64,000 bases of DNA from Symmachiella macrocystis (GCF_007860075.1 NZ_SJPP01000001.1:4615078-4679077); one strand, 5' to 3'. Numbered from the stretch's first letter, positions 1 through 12,946 are shown. Notes: a model not told the origin generated them from the letters alone. Program-made: numbers and translations.

Positions 1-3000
1 ACGAAAGAAAACCCAGCCGGACCGGGCAGGATGGTCCCCACGTTTTCCGAGGCGCCGGCCGCTACTGTTGTCCACGAAACGGTTTTCTCAGCAGGTTGCA
101 ATGGATCTTTCCCGATCGGCTGTGCTGGATTCAACAGCGACACACCATGCATCGCTCCCCCTTCGTGGCTTCCCGCCGCGAAGAAATGTCCGGAGAAGGC
201 TTGATTCACCGCACCGGCAGACGGAGCAACCGCTCCCTTCGGTAACCGCAGAACGCCCACGGCCATTCCCAGTTCGCGATGCACCTGCCACAAATCCGTA
301 CTTGGACGTCGTTTGCCCGTGGGGCGTAAATCAAAACCGCAATCATACGGTACGTTGAGCGGACGCCAGAAATTGGAATAGACGTTTTCCAGTTCAAATT
401 GTGGGGAACGGTCTTCGCTGATCCCGACTCCCGTAATTTCCGCAGTCGCTCGTCGTGGTGAAAGCGCAGCTTGGAATGTGCGGTCACGGCCGCCAAGTTG
501 CCGAATGGCTTGTGCACCGGTTAATCCCGGTGCGACCTCTTCACGGGCAAAATGTTCCCCCAAGTCCCGCGCCATTTCCGCCGACTTGGTGTACAGGTGA
601 CGATCGGCATACAGTTGGGCCAGCGCCCACGTGGCAGTCGCGGCAATGGAATAGTCGCCGTCACGACGGCATTTGTTGAGTAGTAACTCAGCGGTCTGGA
701 ATCGTCCTTCAGCCAACTCCAATTCCGCCAATAACAAACGTGCGCGATCGGCTTCTTCAAAGTTCGCAAAATTCGCCAAGAATCGCCGTAGCGGTTTAAT
801 ACGTCGCTGTGACAGCGCGGTATCTAAACGTTGGGCGATCTGAGATCCGATCCACCCCGCAGTTTCAGGATCGGCTTGGCTCCACATGCGGCTAAAGAAA
901 TAGGGAACCCACGAGGCTTGTGTGACGAGATGGGTTTTGTCCGTGCCCAAAGGAACCGGTTCGTTCAAACCCAAATCCGCAAATTGCAGTGCCGCATCGA
1001 CTGCCTCTTCAAAATGCTGTTCGCGAAGTTCATATTCCCCTTTGTGCACCAAATAGCGGGCGCGCTGCATGGGAGAGTGCGTCACTTCGCTCAACTCCGC
1101 CAACAGCACCGGTTCTTCGGTCGAAGGCGAATGCAACTGCAAGTACAATGCTTCCCACAACAACGATTCCGCATCCTCAACCCGATCGACCGGCATTTCC
1201 TCACGCAGCGCCGACCGTAGGTGCCGCTTCGAAGATTCCAATCGTCCGAGAATCAATTCCAACTCACCCGCTTGCAACAAATCCGTAGCGGACGCTTCCT
1301 GCCGACCGATGCGCGCGGTCAATTCGCGAAGATGCGGTTCCGTCTGGGGAAACGCCGTCAACCGATCATGCACCAGGGAATAGATAATGTCATCATGAAC
1401 GGCGAGATTGCCGATCGCATCCTTGGCCAAAATGGTCGATAGTCCCGTTTTTTGGCCGGTAGCAATGTTCAGATTGGCGACCGTCCCGTTCGCGAGCGGC
1501 AAAATGTATTCGTCGCCCAGTTGCACCCCGCGTCCGGAGCACATGCCGGTCCTGACTTCCCAGCGGACTTCGCCGGTTGCAAGATCCAGGCCGCGGCATT
1601 TGTGGCGTCCCACGACCAGGATCGTTTCCCGATCAATGGTGGCAACGTATTCACTGTCATCCCGAGGCACACGCCAGTTCCGTTCGCCGTTTGCTAAATC
1701 GATGCAATGAATAAAATTCGACTGCCGCGGCATGGTGATCACATTGCCATCGGCGATCAACGGCAAATCGGGATATCCGACGTACCCGTGCGGAGTATGC
1801 CGCCGAAACGGCATGCTGCCGAATTGTTTTTTCGGCAGCAGGTCGCCGTAGTAATAAACCCAGAGTAGCGATCCGGTCGTTTCATCCACGCCGACGACGA
1901 CGCCCAGCTGCGTCGGACAGACGAGAACGCCTTGCGCATAGGAGGGTGTGCAGGGGAGCGCGTAACGGTGGCGATCCTGGTCAATCGACATATCCACCAG
2001 GGCGATTCCCTGCGACCAATCCACCTCACCGCTGCTTGGATCCAAGGCGGTCAATTTGACTTGATGCCGGTATTCGGAAACCACGAACAACCGCCCGTGT
2101 AAAGGGAGCGGCGCGCCTAGGAAAAAATGTCCTGCCAAGCGATCCGTGGTTGTGGTTTTTGCTTCCGATTCCACTCCGCCAACCGACCATGTCGGCGACT
2201 TCACCAAGCCGTCCGACTGCACGGGCAGCGCAATCAAACGGTTCGACTTTCTTCGATCCCCACTTGGATCCTCGACAACTTTTCCACCGATCACTCGTGG
2301 TGGATTCCAGCTCAATTCTAATTCGTCGATAGCAAAAACGTGTTGCCCGTCGCTGGACAGCATGCCCCAACTGGCATTGCCGGCCAACAGCCAGTTCCAG
2401 TCCGACCGTTTTCCGCGACTCTTGGCATGTTTGATCTTCGTGAGCGACGATTCGCAGGCGAAATGCCAGCGCGTGGCTCCCGTTTGCGAATCGAGCGACT
2501 GAATGCCTTGGCGATCCCGCAGCACGACTTGGTTTCCGACGGCGATTGGGTAATGCGCAATCGCGATCGGCTGTCCGTTTTCGCGTTGATTTTTGGACCA
2601 CTTGGAGATCTTCTCGTTGACATCGACTTCGACCGTCGTTGCCGTTTTGCGATTGAAAAATGCATGTTGCCACAGCGGTCGTAAGTAGGGCGAACTGCCG
2701 TCGTGGTTGGCAATACGACTGGGAGTGCCCATGACCATCGGCCACAGGGAGACCTGCGGAGTGGTTTCGCCGTCGTATGCGGCGTGCGTCAGCATATTAT
2801 CAACAAGGCTCTGGGAATCCATCCCGCTGGCAGCGACGATTCCAGCTCCTTCCAGGATTTCCTCAGCGCGTTGGAGGTGCCCGCTGCGGCGAAACGCGAT
2901 GGCCGCCTTGACGCGATGGACTTGTCCAATCCGCCGTGCGTGCACGCGACTTTCGAACACGCGGTCCCAACACCGCGCCGCTGCGTCATAGTTACCGTGA

Positions 3001-3584
3001 TCCGCCCACCAGGTGGCTAAGCGATTCGTTGCCTGAAATCCGGCATCGGTATAGAAGTAGTCGCGACTCACTTTTTGGACCGACTGCACGTTGCCGTCTT
3101 GAACTGCTTTTTGCAAGTGATGTTGAGCGACCGGACCGAACAGAATTTCGTAGCGCCGCCAAATGGAGACAGCGAGCCGTTCAAACGACTGTTCCGCCTC
3201 CCTGCGTGCACTGCGGGGATCTGCTTGGCTGGGGTCGTAGAGGAAACTGTCCTCGTTGTGTTCCCACACGCGTTGCAGTTGCGCCAGCGCTTCGTCGTTT
3301 CGTCCGGCGGTCATTAGCTGCTGAGCGGTATCGATCCACAATCGCAATTCGCGGTTGCGAAACACAAATTGCCGCAGTGCCGCGCGCTGTTGTTGCGCTT
3401 CGGCTGGAGAGATCTCGCGCGGTATGTCGGCGGCATTCGCAGGTAGTCGCGCCACCCGCTGAACCTGGACTCCGTCCTCGGCCGAGAGCATCATGCCCAT
3501 TTCGGCTGACGAGAAAAATAAGACCGCGCCGGCGGCGAAGCATGTCGCCACAAGCGGAACAGATTTGACACGCATGCGATGCAT
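1..3584 (-). CDS. Secreted PQQ-type beta-propeller protein with TPR-like flanks (3' end beyond window)
   Basis: The frame is open on the minus strand from an ATG at 3584 to the left edge without a stop, giving about 1194 codons, so the C-terminus is missing. The start MHRMRVKSVPLVATC is followed by a hydrophobic stretch typical of a signal peptide, and AAGGGGAAG lies just upstream. Residues of about 40-200 read as helical TPR-like sequence. The centre has PQQ/BamB-type phrases such as LDSQTGATRWHF, LDPSSGEVDW, VDETTGSLLWVYYYG and LDLATGEVRWEV, which mark propeller blades. A second helical TPR-like part follows. The family is common and abundant in planctomycetes, with unknown ligands. Export beyond the cytoplasmic membrane is inferred. 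Confidence 0.85.
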   Translation of the reverse strand, partial: MHRMRVKSVPLVATCFAAGAVLFFSSAEMGMMLSAEDGVQVQRVARLPANAADIPREISPAEAQQQRAALRQFVFRNRELRLWIDTAQQLMTAGRNDEALAQLQRVWEHNEDSFLYDPSQADPRSARREAEQSFERLAVSIWRRYEILFGPVAQHHLQKAVQDGNVQSVQKVSRDYFYTDAGFQATNRLATWWADHGNYDAAARCWDRVFESRVHARRIGQVHRVKAAIAFRRSGHLQRAEEILEGAGIVAASGMDSQSLVDNMLTHAAYDGETTPQVSLWPMVMGTPSRIANHDGSSPYLRPLWQHAFFNRKTATTVEVDVNEKISKWSKNQRENGQPIAIAHYPIAVGNQVVLRDRQGIQSLDSQTGATRWHFACESSLTKIKHAKSRGKRSDWNWLLAGNASWGMLSSDGQHVFAIDELELSWNPPRVIGGKVVEDPSGDRRKSNRLIALPVQSDGLVKSPTWSVGGVESEAKTTTTDRLAGHFFLGAPLPLHGRLFVVSEYRHQVKLTALDPSSGEVDWSQGIALVDMSIDQDRHRYALPCTPSYAQGVLVCPTQLGVVVGVDETTGSLLWVYYYGDLLPKKQFGSMPFRRHTPHGYVGYPDLPLIADGNVITMPRQSNFIHCIDLANGERNWRVPRDDSEYVATIDRETILVVGRHKCRGLDLATGEVRWEVRTGMCSGRGVQLGDEYILPLANGTVANLNIATGQKTGLSTILAKDAIGNLAVHDDIIYSLVHDRLTAFPQTEPHLRELTARIGRQEASATDLLQAGELELILGRLESSKRHLRSALREEMPVDRVEDAESLLWEALYLQLHSPSTEEPVLLAELSEVTHSPMQRARYLVHKGEYELREQHFEEAVDAALQFADLGLNEPVPLGTDKTHLVTQASWVPYFFSRMWSQADPETAGWIGSQIAQRLDTALSQRRIKPLRRFLANFANFEEADRARLLLAELELAEGRFQTAELLLNKCRRDGDYSIAATATWALAQLYADRHLYTKSAEMARDLGEHFAREEVAPGLTGAQAIRQLGGRDRTFQAALSPRRATAEITGVGISEDRSPQFELENVYSNFWRPLNVPYDCGFDLRPTGKRRPSTDLWQVHRELGMAVGVLRLPKGAVAPSAGAVNQAFSGHFFAAGSHEGGAMHGVSLLNPAQPIGKDPLQPAEKTVSWTTVAAGASENVGTILPGPAGFSF

Positions 3585-3683
3585 GGCTTCCCCTTTCAGG
3601 AGGCGAAGACAAGAGACGCATCTCTCTAGAGAGGTTTTCAACGCTTCGTGCGCAGAAACCCAAAAATCCAGCGAGTCAGTTTC

Positions 3684-3689
3684 ATTATA
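3684..3689 (-). promoter_or_regulatory. Candidate -10 box of the PQQ protein gene
   Basis: On the minus strand the sequence reads TATAAT, about 100 bases upstream of the ATG at 3584. No convincing -35 hexamer sits 17 bases further upstream, so this is a weak call based on the perfect -10 match alone. Confidence 0.3.
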
Positions 3690-4130
3690 ATCCTAGGTGC
3701 AAATTAAACGCCGGCATAACAATTTTGTCGCATAGTGAAATCAATGTGCTGGTGTGCTTTGTTGATGAGCAACAACTGTGCCTTTTAACGGCATAGTTCC
3801 AAATGTAAGGGCAAGCGCAAGGCGGAACGGAGCCTGCGGCAACAGTCATCGCCGATCGCTCCGTAATCAGTTTCGTAGGTGTGACTTGATGGATTCAGTA
3901 AGGACCGGATTGCCGAACGTTTCAACAACGGGACGATGTGTGTGTTTGAAATGGCTATGACAAGTATAGGCCAGAAGTATACGCGAAACCACGATTTTCT
4001 CGAAGGGGAGTTCTGCGAACCCCCATTATTCACGGCTTTTGTCGAGGAAATTCACTTCGCCCCTCTATTTATCTCACAAGTCAGTTGCGCCAATTTACGG
4101 TGTTTGCCGATCAACAAATCTCCTCATCAA
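3690..4130. other. Intergenic region, nothing recognised
   Basis: This stretch separates the PQQ gene from the csrA terminator. Short open frames on both strands have no ribosome binding site, no family resemblance and no consistent codon use. No RNA gene was recognised. Confidence 0.5.
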
Positions 4131-4161
4131 ACAAAAAACCCCCCGAATGAACCGGGGGGTT
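4131..4161 (-). terminator. Rho-independent terminator of csrA
   Basis: Read on the minus strand, AACCCCCC and GGGGGGTT form a perfect 8-bp stem around a 9-base loop and run directly into a T tract (TTTTTTGT). It lies about 110 bases after the csrA stop and points the same way, so it should end the csrA transcript. Confidence 0.85.
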
Positions 4162-4273
4162 AATCAAAATTAATTCCTTTAGTAAACAAGCCCCTGCAGC
4201 TGGTGCGGACTCCAATCCCTTTCGTTTTAGAAAAATTTATTCACAACGCGACGACTGTTTTAAGACGTCTCGA

Positions 4274-4540
4274 TTATGACGCCGTGCAAGTCGCTCCGTG
4301 CACATTTTTGCGGCAATCACTGTTGCGAGCATCGACACGACCGCGATGTTTGCCATCAGCACAGGGGGGATCCAACTCAAATTCCTGTTGTTGCTGAACC
4401 ACCTCAGCGCGATGAATCGGGATCTCTTTGCCCGCTTCAAACCCAAGTCGAATGCGATCCCCTTTGACTTCTAAGACGGTCACACAAACGTTTTCGCCAA
4501 TGAAGATTTTTTCGCCTACTTTGCGTCCAAGAACCAACAT
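4274..4540 (-). CDS. csrA: CsrA carbon storage regulator (translation regulator), with C-terminal extension
   Basis: The 88-residue product begins MLVLGRKVGEKIFIGENV and continues with the classic CsrA core, including GDRIRLGFEA and the IPIHRAEV segment that carries the RNA-contacting arginine of the family. CsrA dimers bind GGA motifs near ribosome binding sites and repress or stabilise mRNAs. A strong AGGAGGG sits 6 bases before the ATG. The core ends near residue 55. The remaining roughly 33 residues are rich in Cys, Arg and Asp and are absent from short enterobacterial CsrA (61 residues). The gene is monocistronic and ends in a clear terminator. No fliW or flagellar gene lies nearby. Confidence 0.95.
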   Translation of the reverse strand: MLVLGRKVGEKIFIGENVCVTVLEVKGDRIRLGFEAGKEIPIHRAEVVQQQQEFELDPPCADGKHRGRVDARNSDCRKNVHGATCTAS

Positions 4541-5278
4541 AACGTTCCCTCCTGAGGATAATCACAGCCAGCCGTTGCCCCTCTAGGTTTTCGCCGATTA
4601 CGGGAGGTCGACGATTGCATTCCGTTTGGGCCGGTCGGTGATAGCTGGGTCAGTGTCGTTTTCTAAACGACGTATTAGTCAAAATTACGACGATGGGGAT
4701 TTTCTCGAAAAATGCAAATCAAACAATGCATCTTCCTGCGACGCACTCCACTGTGTCGCACTAAAGTGCGACATGGCCAAATTCGTCTTCGTACGCCTCA
4801 TTTCCGCCGTCAGGTGTGAATGTCCAATCCGGGCCACTTCGACAGTTACATTTTTAGCCAGTGCATGAATTGCAACAAGAGGAGGCTCCTTAAGTTGCAC
4901 CCAGCAAGGTTGTTGCGCGTTTTTGTGTGATGGCGGACAGGTCCACATTCGTTGTCTTAGCTCAAAACAGGTATTGCAAGGATGCGAGTGTTGATTGATA
5001 ATTAGATTACTGTTTACACACCCGCCGCTTGGCGGTGGAAATCCTCGACGCTATGCCTGTCACCGGTTTCACCTTAGGTCCCGTATCCCCAGTATTTAAA
5101 ATTTGGTAGTCGACCATGGACGGTCAGCAACTTCTTCACCGCAATCACGCATTTCATTTGCGAGTGAGGTCGTTCTTGCTGCGCTAAGATATTTTGGACA
5201 CGCACGTACACGGAAGACTCCACGGGGCCACAAGCGATTCACATTTCAGTGAACTGCTGCTACGGAAGGAGGTCCACT
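4541..5278. other. Divergent intergenic region between csrA and prkA
   Basis: About 740 bases separate the divergent csrA and prkA starts, so both promoters must lie here. AT-rich patches occur around 4990-5020 and 5090-5105, but no promoter pair stands out. No RNA gene or credible small gene was seen. Confidence 0.5.
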
Positions 5279-7330
<2,052 letters not shown>

Positions 7331-7354
7331 CCGTACGAGTCAATAAGTTTTCAT

Positions 7355-7404
7355 GAGTTCCCGCGAATATCCGTTCCGTCCTCCTACGGTATTCGCGGCG
7401 GACT
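7355..7404. repeat. Strong hairpin between prkA and yeaH
   Basis: CCGCGAATA at 7361-7369 pairs with TATTCGCGG at 7390-7398. The stem extends inward through CCG/CGG and outward through GAGT/ACTC. No T tract follows, so it may act as an mRNA processing or stability element or a partial terminator within the module. Confidence 0.55.
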
Positions 7405-7590
7405 CGTTCGGTCACGTCGCCGGTCGCTCCAATCCATTGTCGTCAGACGACTCCTCACCGGCGGCAATCTTCTCTACAAGTCGTTTCAAAACCCTCTGTC
7501 GCGTCTCACTGACACTAATCTGAACGTTTCGAGAACAAGCGCAACCGGGTTTTAAAACTGGTTCTAGGCAGTTTCGCGCAAGGCCGACTC

Positions 7591-8700
7591 ATGTCCCGCA
7601 ACATCGATCAAGACTTATCGCGATTTAAGGATATTGTGCGCGGTAAAGTCCGTCGGCAGTTGCGAAAATATATCACACACGGAGAGATGATCGGCCGCAA
7701 AGGTCGAGACTATGTCAGCATTCCCGTCCCGAATATCGAAATCCCGCATTTTCAACATGGCCAAAAAGGAGCCGGCGGAGTGGGACAAGGAGACGGCGAC
7801 GTCGGGCAACCGATCGGACGGGGGCAGGACGACGGGGACGGACAAGGCCAAGCCGGCGATCAACCGGGCAGCGGTCATATCCGCGAGGTCGAAGTCACCT
7901 TGGACGAGCTGGCGGAAATGTTGGGGCAGGAACTGGAACTACCCCGTATCGAACCCAAAGGCAAAAACAACATTACCACCAAGAAGGACCGCTACACGAG
8001 CATTCGCACGACCGGTCCCAACTCCCTGCGGCATTTGAAACGGACCTATAAAAAAGCGCTGCGACGGCTGATTGCGTCGGATGACTACGACCCGCAGCGT
8101 CCAGTCATCATCCCCACGCGCGACGACCAGTTGTATCGCAGTTGGAAGACAACCGATGAACCAGAAACCAACGCAGCGGTCATCTATGTCATGGACGTCT
8201 CCGGATCGATGACCGACGACCAAAAGGAAATCGTCCGCATCGAAGCGTTTTGGATCGACACTTGGTTGCAAAACCAATACGACGGCATCGAAACGCGTTA
8301 TGTAATCCATGATGCGGTCGCTCGCGAAGTCGACGAAGACACGTTTTATCACACGCGTGAAAGCGGCGGGACCAGAATTTCCTCAGCCTACAACGTGGTG
8401 CAGAGTTTGATTCAACGCGACTTCAATCCCACGGATTGGAATATTTACGTCTTTCAGTTCTCCGATGGAGACAACTGGGGCGAAGACAACCGCGATTGCC
8501 TAGAGATCCTCACCGAGAACATCGTCCCCCACTGCAATTTGTTCTGTTACGGCCAAGTCGAAAGCCCCTACGGTTCGGGCGAGTTCATTCGTGAACTTCA
8601 AGACGTGCGCGAACAGCACGACAACGTGGTTCTTTCGGAAATAGAAAATAAAGAAGCGATTTACGAATCCATTAAGTCGTTTTTGGGAAAAGGGAAGTGA
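7591..8700 (+). CDS. yeaH: YeaH/YhbH family protein (DUF444), VWA-like
   Basis: The 369-residue protein has the DUF444 layout. An N-terminal basic region ([20 protein letters not shown]) is followed by a Gly/Asp-rich linker at about residues 59-95 and a C-terminal von Willebrand A-like domain. The MIDAS-type motif MDVSGSM lies at about 201-207, and the [14 protein letters not shown] segment is typical of the family. It is somewhat shorter than E. coli YeaH (about 427). Its position between prkA and spoVR is the usual gene order. The family is thought to work with the PrkA kinase, but its biochemical role is unknown. The 260-base gap before it contains a hairpin, so it may have its own promoter. 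Confidence 0.93.
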   Translation: MSRNIDQDLSRFKDIVRGKVRRQLRKYITHGEMIGRKGRDYVSIPVPNIEIPHFQHGQKGAGGVGQGDGDVGQPIGRGQDDGDGQGQAGDQPGSGHIREVEVTLDELAEMLGQELELPRIEPKGKNNITTKKDRYTSIRTTGPNSLRHLKRTYKKALRRLIASDDYDPQRPVIIPTRDDQLYRSWKTTDEPETNAAVIYVMDVSGSMTDDQKEIVRIEAFWIDTWLQNQYDGIETRYVIHDAVAREVDEDTFYHTRESGGTRISSAYNVVQSLIQRDFNPTDWNIYVFQFSDGDNWGEDNRDCLEILTENIVPHCNLFCYGQVESPYGSGEFIRELQDVREQHDNVVLSEIENKEAIYESIKSFLGKGK

Positions 8701-8713
8701 CTAGGAGTTGTGC

Positions 8714-8731
8714 CGGCAGGCGGGAGCCTGC
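8714..8731. repeat. Dispersed palindrome, single copy
   Basis: GGCAGGCGGGAGCCTGC is a near-perfect hairpin sequence. It also occurs as inverted pairs at 20883-20958 and 32217-32292. Here it sits in the 84-base gap between the yeaH and spoVR genes. Confidence 0.7.
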
Positions 8732-8784
8732 TCGACGAACGTTTTTCATAAATCTACGGACAACAGCCTAAAGCCAAATCATCC

Positions 8785-10302
<1,518 letters not shown>

Positions 10303-10340
10303 CAACCTGCTGTTCATATTCGTTATCCAATGGTGTCATC

Positions 10341-10838
10341 ATGACCCTCTCCACTAAAGTCTTAAAATCGCTGACAAGCTTGCACGGATATTCCTCCGAA
10401 CAGCCGACTTGCGCCATCTGGACCTCCCAAGATGTTCGCGTGGAAGTCGACTTTACGGTCGTGGACCGCATGAGTTGCTCGATTCGCGAATTGCGGCTGC
10501 AGGCCGATCGCCTGGAAAACGTCGCCTTCGATAAGGTTCAAGAATGGGCTGACGATATCTGCAATCGACTCACCTATCTGCTGGAAAACATGGGCGCTCT
10601 CGAAAAGGACGAAAAGCAGAAAAAAGTCCTCGTCCGTTCCACGCCGCCCGGCAAGCAGGATGGCGACACGGTCTTTTACGAAGCAGTCCTCCACGCCCCC
10701 AGCGGCGTCAGCCTACAACGCTTCCGCTCCCAAGCCGGCCAATCCGGCCGCGAACAAATCGACATGCACTGCACGCACGAGGTACTGGTCAAACTAGTCC
10801 AAGACCTAGTCGATTCAGTTCCCGGGCAACAGGCGTGA
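10341..10838 (+). CDS. Uncharacterised 165-residue protein, likely fourth gene of the PrkA module
   Basis: I do not recognise this family. The ATG lies 38 bases after the spoVR stop, and the frame runs 165 codons with codon use like its neighbours. The protein begins MTLSTKVLKSLTSLHGYSS. It is soluble, with no signal peptide or membrane segment, and is predicted to mix strands (VRVEVDFTVVDRMSCSI) with a central helix (RLENVAFDKVQEWADDICN). The C-terminus has an RFRSQAGQSGREQIDMHCTH segment with a Cys-His pair. A longer frame opening inside spoVR is less likely because it would overlap that gene by about 100 bases. Co-transcription suggests a role with PrkA, YeaH and SpoVR; this is inference. 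Confidence 0.75.
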   Translation: MTLSTKVLKSLTSLHGYSSEQPTCAIWTSQDVRVEVDFTVVDRMSCSIRELRLQADRLENVAFDKVQEWADDICNRLTYLLENMGALEKDEKQKKVLVRSTPPGKQDGDTVFYEAVLHAPSGVSLQRFRSQAGQSGREQIDMHCTHEVLVKLVQDLVDSVPGQQA

Positions 10839-10855
10839 GACGTGAGGCTTGAGGG

Positions 10856-10888
10856 ATTAGGCTATAGACCAAAGGCTGTAGGGTTGGC
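10856..10888. repeat. Dispersed repeat, copy matching 41463-41493 in reverse
   Basis: The phrase GGCTATAGACCAAAGGCTG followed by TAGGGTTGG reappears, reverse-complemented and slightly diverged, before the SDR gene at 41501. The rest of the 10839-11008 gap is simple, cytosine-rich sequence with repeated TGGCCACTG-like words and no gene. Confidence 0.6.
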
Positions 10889-11008
10889 GCACCTACGCCG
10901 TTTGGCCACAATGAGCCAACCTCTGGCCACTGACCACTGGCCACCGGCCACTTTTTTTACTGCCCTCTGTCTACTGCCTACTCATCCCCAGATCCCCGGC
11001 GCGAAAAC

Positions 11009-12130
11009 ATGGTCGCGCCTGCACCAATGCCCAGCGACAAGCTGCGACGGGAAATCGCTTATGAAGCGGCCCGTCTGATGTATTCCCGGCAAGAATCCGA
11101 ATATTACACCGCCAAAATGAAGGCGGGTCGCAAGTTGTGTCGCGGCTGGGTTAAGCCCCGCGACTTGCCCAGCAATGCCGAAATCCGCGAAGCCATTCAA
11201 AGCTTCGCCCGTATGCATGAGGGGGACCAGCGGACCGCCAACCTCCGCGAGATGCGCGTCGCCGCCTTGAGAGTCATGCGGCTGTTGGAGCGGTTCCGCC
11301 CTCGGCTCATCGGCAGCGTAATGACCGGTCATGTGCGGCGCGGGTCGGATATCGACATCCATATCTTTTCCGACAGCGTCGAGGCGGTCGTAGCGGTGCT
11401 GCGCGAAGAAGGTATTCCACACGACCTGGAGCGCAAGCAGGTCCGCAAGCATGGCGAGGAGCGGGTCTTCAATCACCTGCATTTCCACGACCAGTTTCAC
11501 TTTGAACTAACGATCTATGCGTCGAAGCAGGCGCATTACGTCTTCAAAAGTTCCGTGACCGGCAAAGCCATCGAGCGGGCCAGTATTGCGGAGTTGGAAC
11601 TGTTTCTTGCTGTGGAGTATCCCAGTTTGGATCTCGACGAAGCGGTGGCCGAGGTGGAGGAACGGGTCGATCGCTTTCAGATTTACGAGATGCTGCTCGT
11701 CCCGTTGGAGCAGGTGAAGCAGTCCAAAAAATACCATCCCGAGGGGGACGTGCTATACCACAGCTTGCAGGTCTTCGATATCGCCCGCGAAGAACGTCCC
11801 TACGACGAAGAGTTTCTGCTGGCGGCACTGTTGCATGACGTGGGTAAGGGGATCGATCCTGACGACCATGTGTCCGCAGGGCTGGAAGCACTGGCCGATT
11901 ACATCACGCCGCGGACCGCTTGGCTGATCGAGCATCACATGGAAGCGCATGCGGTCGCTGACGGCAGCATCGGCGCCCGCGCCCGTCGCCGCTTAGAAGC
12001 CTCGGAGGATTTCGAAGAACTGATGCTATTGGAGGAGTGCGACGATGCCGGCCGCGAACCGGCCTACGATGCTCCGGATGTCGACGAAGCACTGGATTAT
12101 TTGCGCGAGCTGTCGGCGATGTGCGGGTAG
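11009..12130 (+). CDS. Nucleotidyltransferase-fold plus HD-domain protein
   Basis: The 373-residue protein has a polymerase-beta-type nucleotidyltransferase motif, with GS at about residues 102-103 and GSDIDIHIF at 112-120. An HD-type metal phosphohydrolase domain follows, with His at about 251, ALLHDVGKG at 273-281 and EHHMEAH at about 309-315. This combination recalls tRNA nucleotidyltransferase/poly(A)-polymerase relatives with C-terminal HD domains. However, the N-terminal 95 residues and the spacing do not match a standard CCA enzyme. Nucleotidyl transfer to an RNA, small molecule or protein is possible, and the substrate is unknown. A second ATG at residue 7 is an alternative start. Confidence 0.8.
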   Translation: MVAPAPMPSDKLRREIAYEAARLMYSRQESEYYTAKMKAGRKLCRGWVKPRDLPSNAEIREAIQSFARMHEGDQRTANLREMRVAALRVMRLLERFRPRLIGSVMTGHVRRGSDIDIHIFSDSVEAVVAVLREEGIPHDLERKQVRKHGEERVFNHLHFHDQFHFELTIYASKQAHYVFKSSVTGKAIERASIAELELFLAVEYPSLDLDEAVAEVEERVDRFQIYEMLLVPLEQVKQSKKYHPEGDVLYHSLQVFDIAREERPYDEEFLLAALLHDVGKGIDPDDHVSAGLEALADYITPRTAWLIEHHMEAHAVADGSIGARARRRLEASEDFEELMLLEECDDAGREPAYDAPDVDEALDYLRELSAMCG

Positions 12131-12159
12131 CCATCAAACGGCGTGCAATGCATGTCTCA

Positions 12160-12837
12160 TCAGTCCTCGGATTCACCGGGGGATTCACCGGGGGATTCAC
12201 CGTCGTCCCAACCCTGTTCGCCGATCAACGGTACAAACCGCACGTTGCACAGTTTCTTCACCCGCAAACCTTCGGTGCCGCGGGTGATGAGTTTCAGTTC
12301 CTGCACCTTCTCTTCACCCAGCGGGATGACCATGCGGCCGCCGAGGGTGAGTTGTTCGCACAACGCTTGCGGGAGTTTGGGGGCGGTGGCAGTGACCAGG
12401 ATGCCGTCGTAGGGGCCTGCGTCGGGATACCCCAATGTGCCGTCGGCGACGTGGTACTCGATGTTGTCGTAGCCCAATGAATCGAGCACGACCTGCGCAT
12501 GGCGGGAGAGGTTGGCGATGCGTTCGATAGTGACCACCTCGCGGCACAATTGAGCAAGGATCGCCGCCTGATATCCGCTACCGGTGCCGATCTCCAGCAC
12601 TTTTTCGCGGCCGGTTAATTCTAACGCCTGTGTCATCAAGGCCACAATATAGGGCTGACTGATGGTTTGCCCGTCGCCGATGGGCAGAGCGATATTCTCG
12701 TACGCTTTGTTGCGAACGGTTTCAGGCATAAACCGCTCACGCGGTGTCTCGGCGATTGCCTCCAAAACGGCTTGGCTAGAAATCCCATCTCGCTTGAGCG
12801 TGGTGATCAATGCTTGCCGACTGGATTCCAGATTCAT
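12160..12837 (-). CDS. pcm: Protein-L-isoaspartate O-methyltransferase
   Basis: The 225-residue protein carries the PCMT hallmarks: an ETPRERFMPE segment, DGQTISQPYIVALM (about residues 55-68), and the SAM-binding motif I VLEIGTGSGYQAA (80-92). It also has VVTIERI and the GGRMVIPLGE strand. It methylates isoaspartyl residues in aged proteins with S-adenosylmethionine, the first step of repair. The ATG at 12837 is preferred over a TTG 15 bases upstream. The last residues are an unusual acidic GESP tandem encoded by a DNA repeat. It lies downstream of recJ on the same strand, separated by a dispersed repeat. Confidence 0.94.
   Translation of the reverse strand: MNLESSRQALITTLKRDGISSQAVLEAIAETPRERFMPETVRNKAYENIALPIGDGQTISQPYIVALMTQALELTGREKVLEIGTGSGYQAAILAQLCREVVTIERIANLSRHAQVVLDSLGYDNIEYHVADGTLGYPDAGPYDGILVTATAPKLPQALCEQLTLGGRMVIPLGEEKVQELKLITRGTEGLRVKKLCNVRFVPLIGEQGWDDGESPGESPGESED
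12171..12202. repeat. Tandem 12-base repeat in the 3' end of pcm
   Basis: ATTCACCGGGGG occurs twice in succession, followed by a partial third unit. On the coding strand each unit specifies GESP, giving the tail GESPGESPGESED just before the stop. The unit is a multiple of three, so copy-number change would not shift the frame. Confidence 0.85.
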
Positions 12838-12880
12838 CAGTTCACAGCTCAATCAAAGACGCCTGAGTGTCGAAAAAAAT

Positions 12881-12941
12881 ACCCCGAAGGGGTTGAACAT
12901 CATAGCCCAAGGGAAGCGGCAAAGCCTCGCCACCCTGGGGG
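12881..12941. repeat. Dispersed repeat of the ACCCYGAAGGGGT...CCCAGGG family
   Basis: ACCCCGAAGGGGTTG, then ACATCATAGCCCA, then CACCCTGGGG form the same ordered series of words found at 22641-22878 and 38196-38258. Here it fills the gap between recJ and pcm. Confidence 0.7.
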
Positions 12942-12946
12942 CATTT

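Noticed and set aside
10842..11078. Small plus-strand frame before the nucleotidyltransferase gene
   Set aside because: It translates simple-sequence and dispersed-repeat DNA and overlaps the next gene start.
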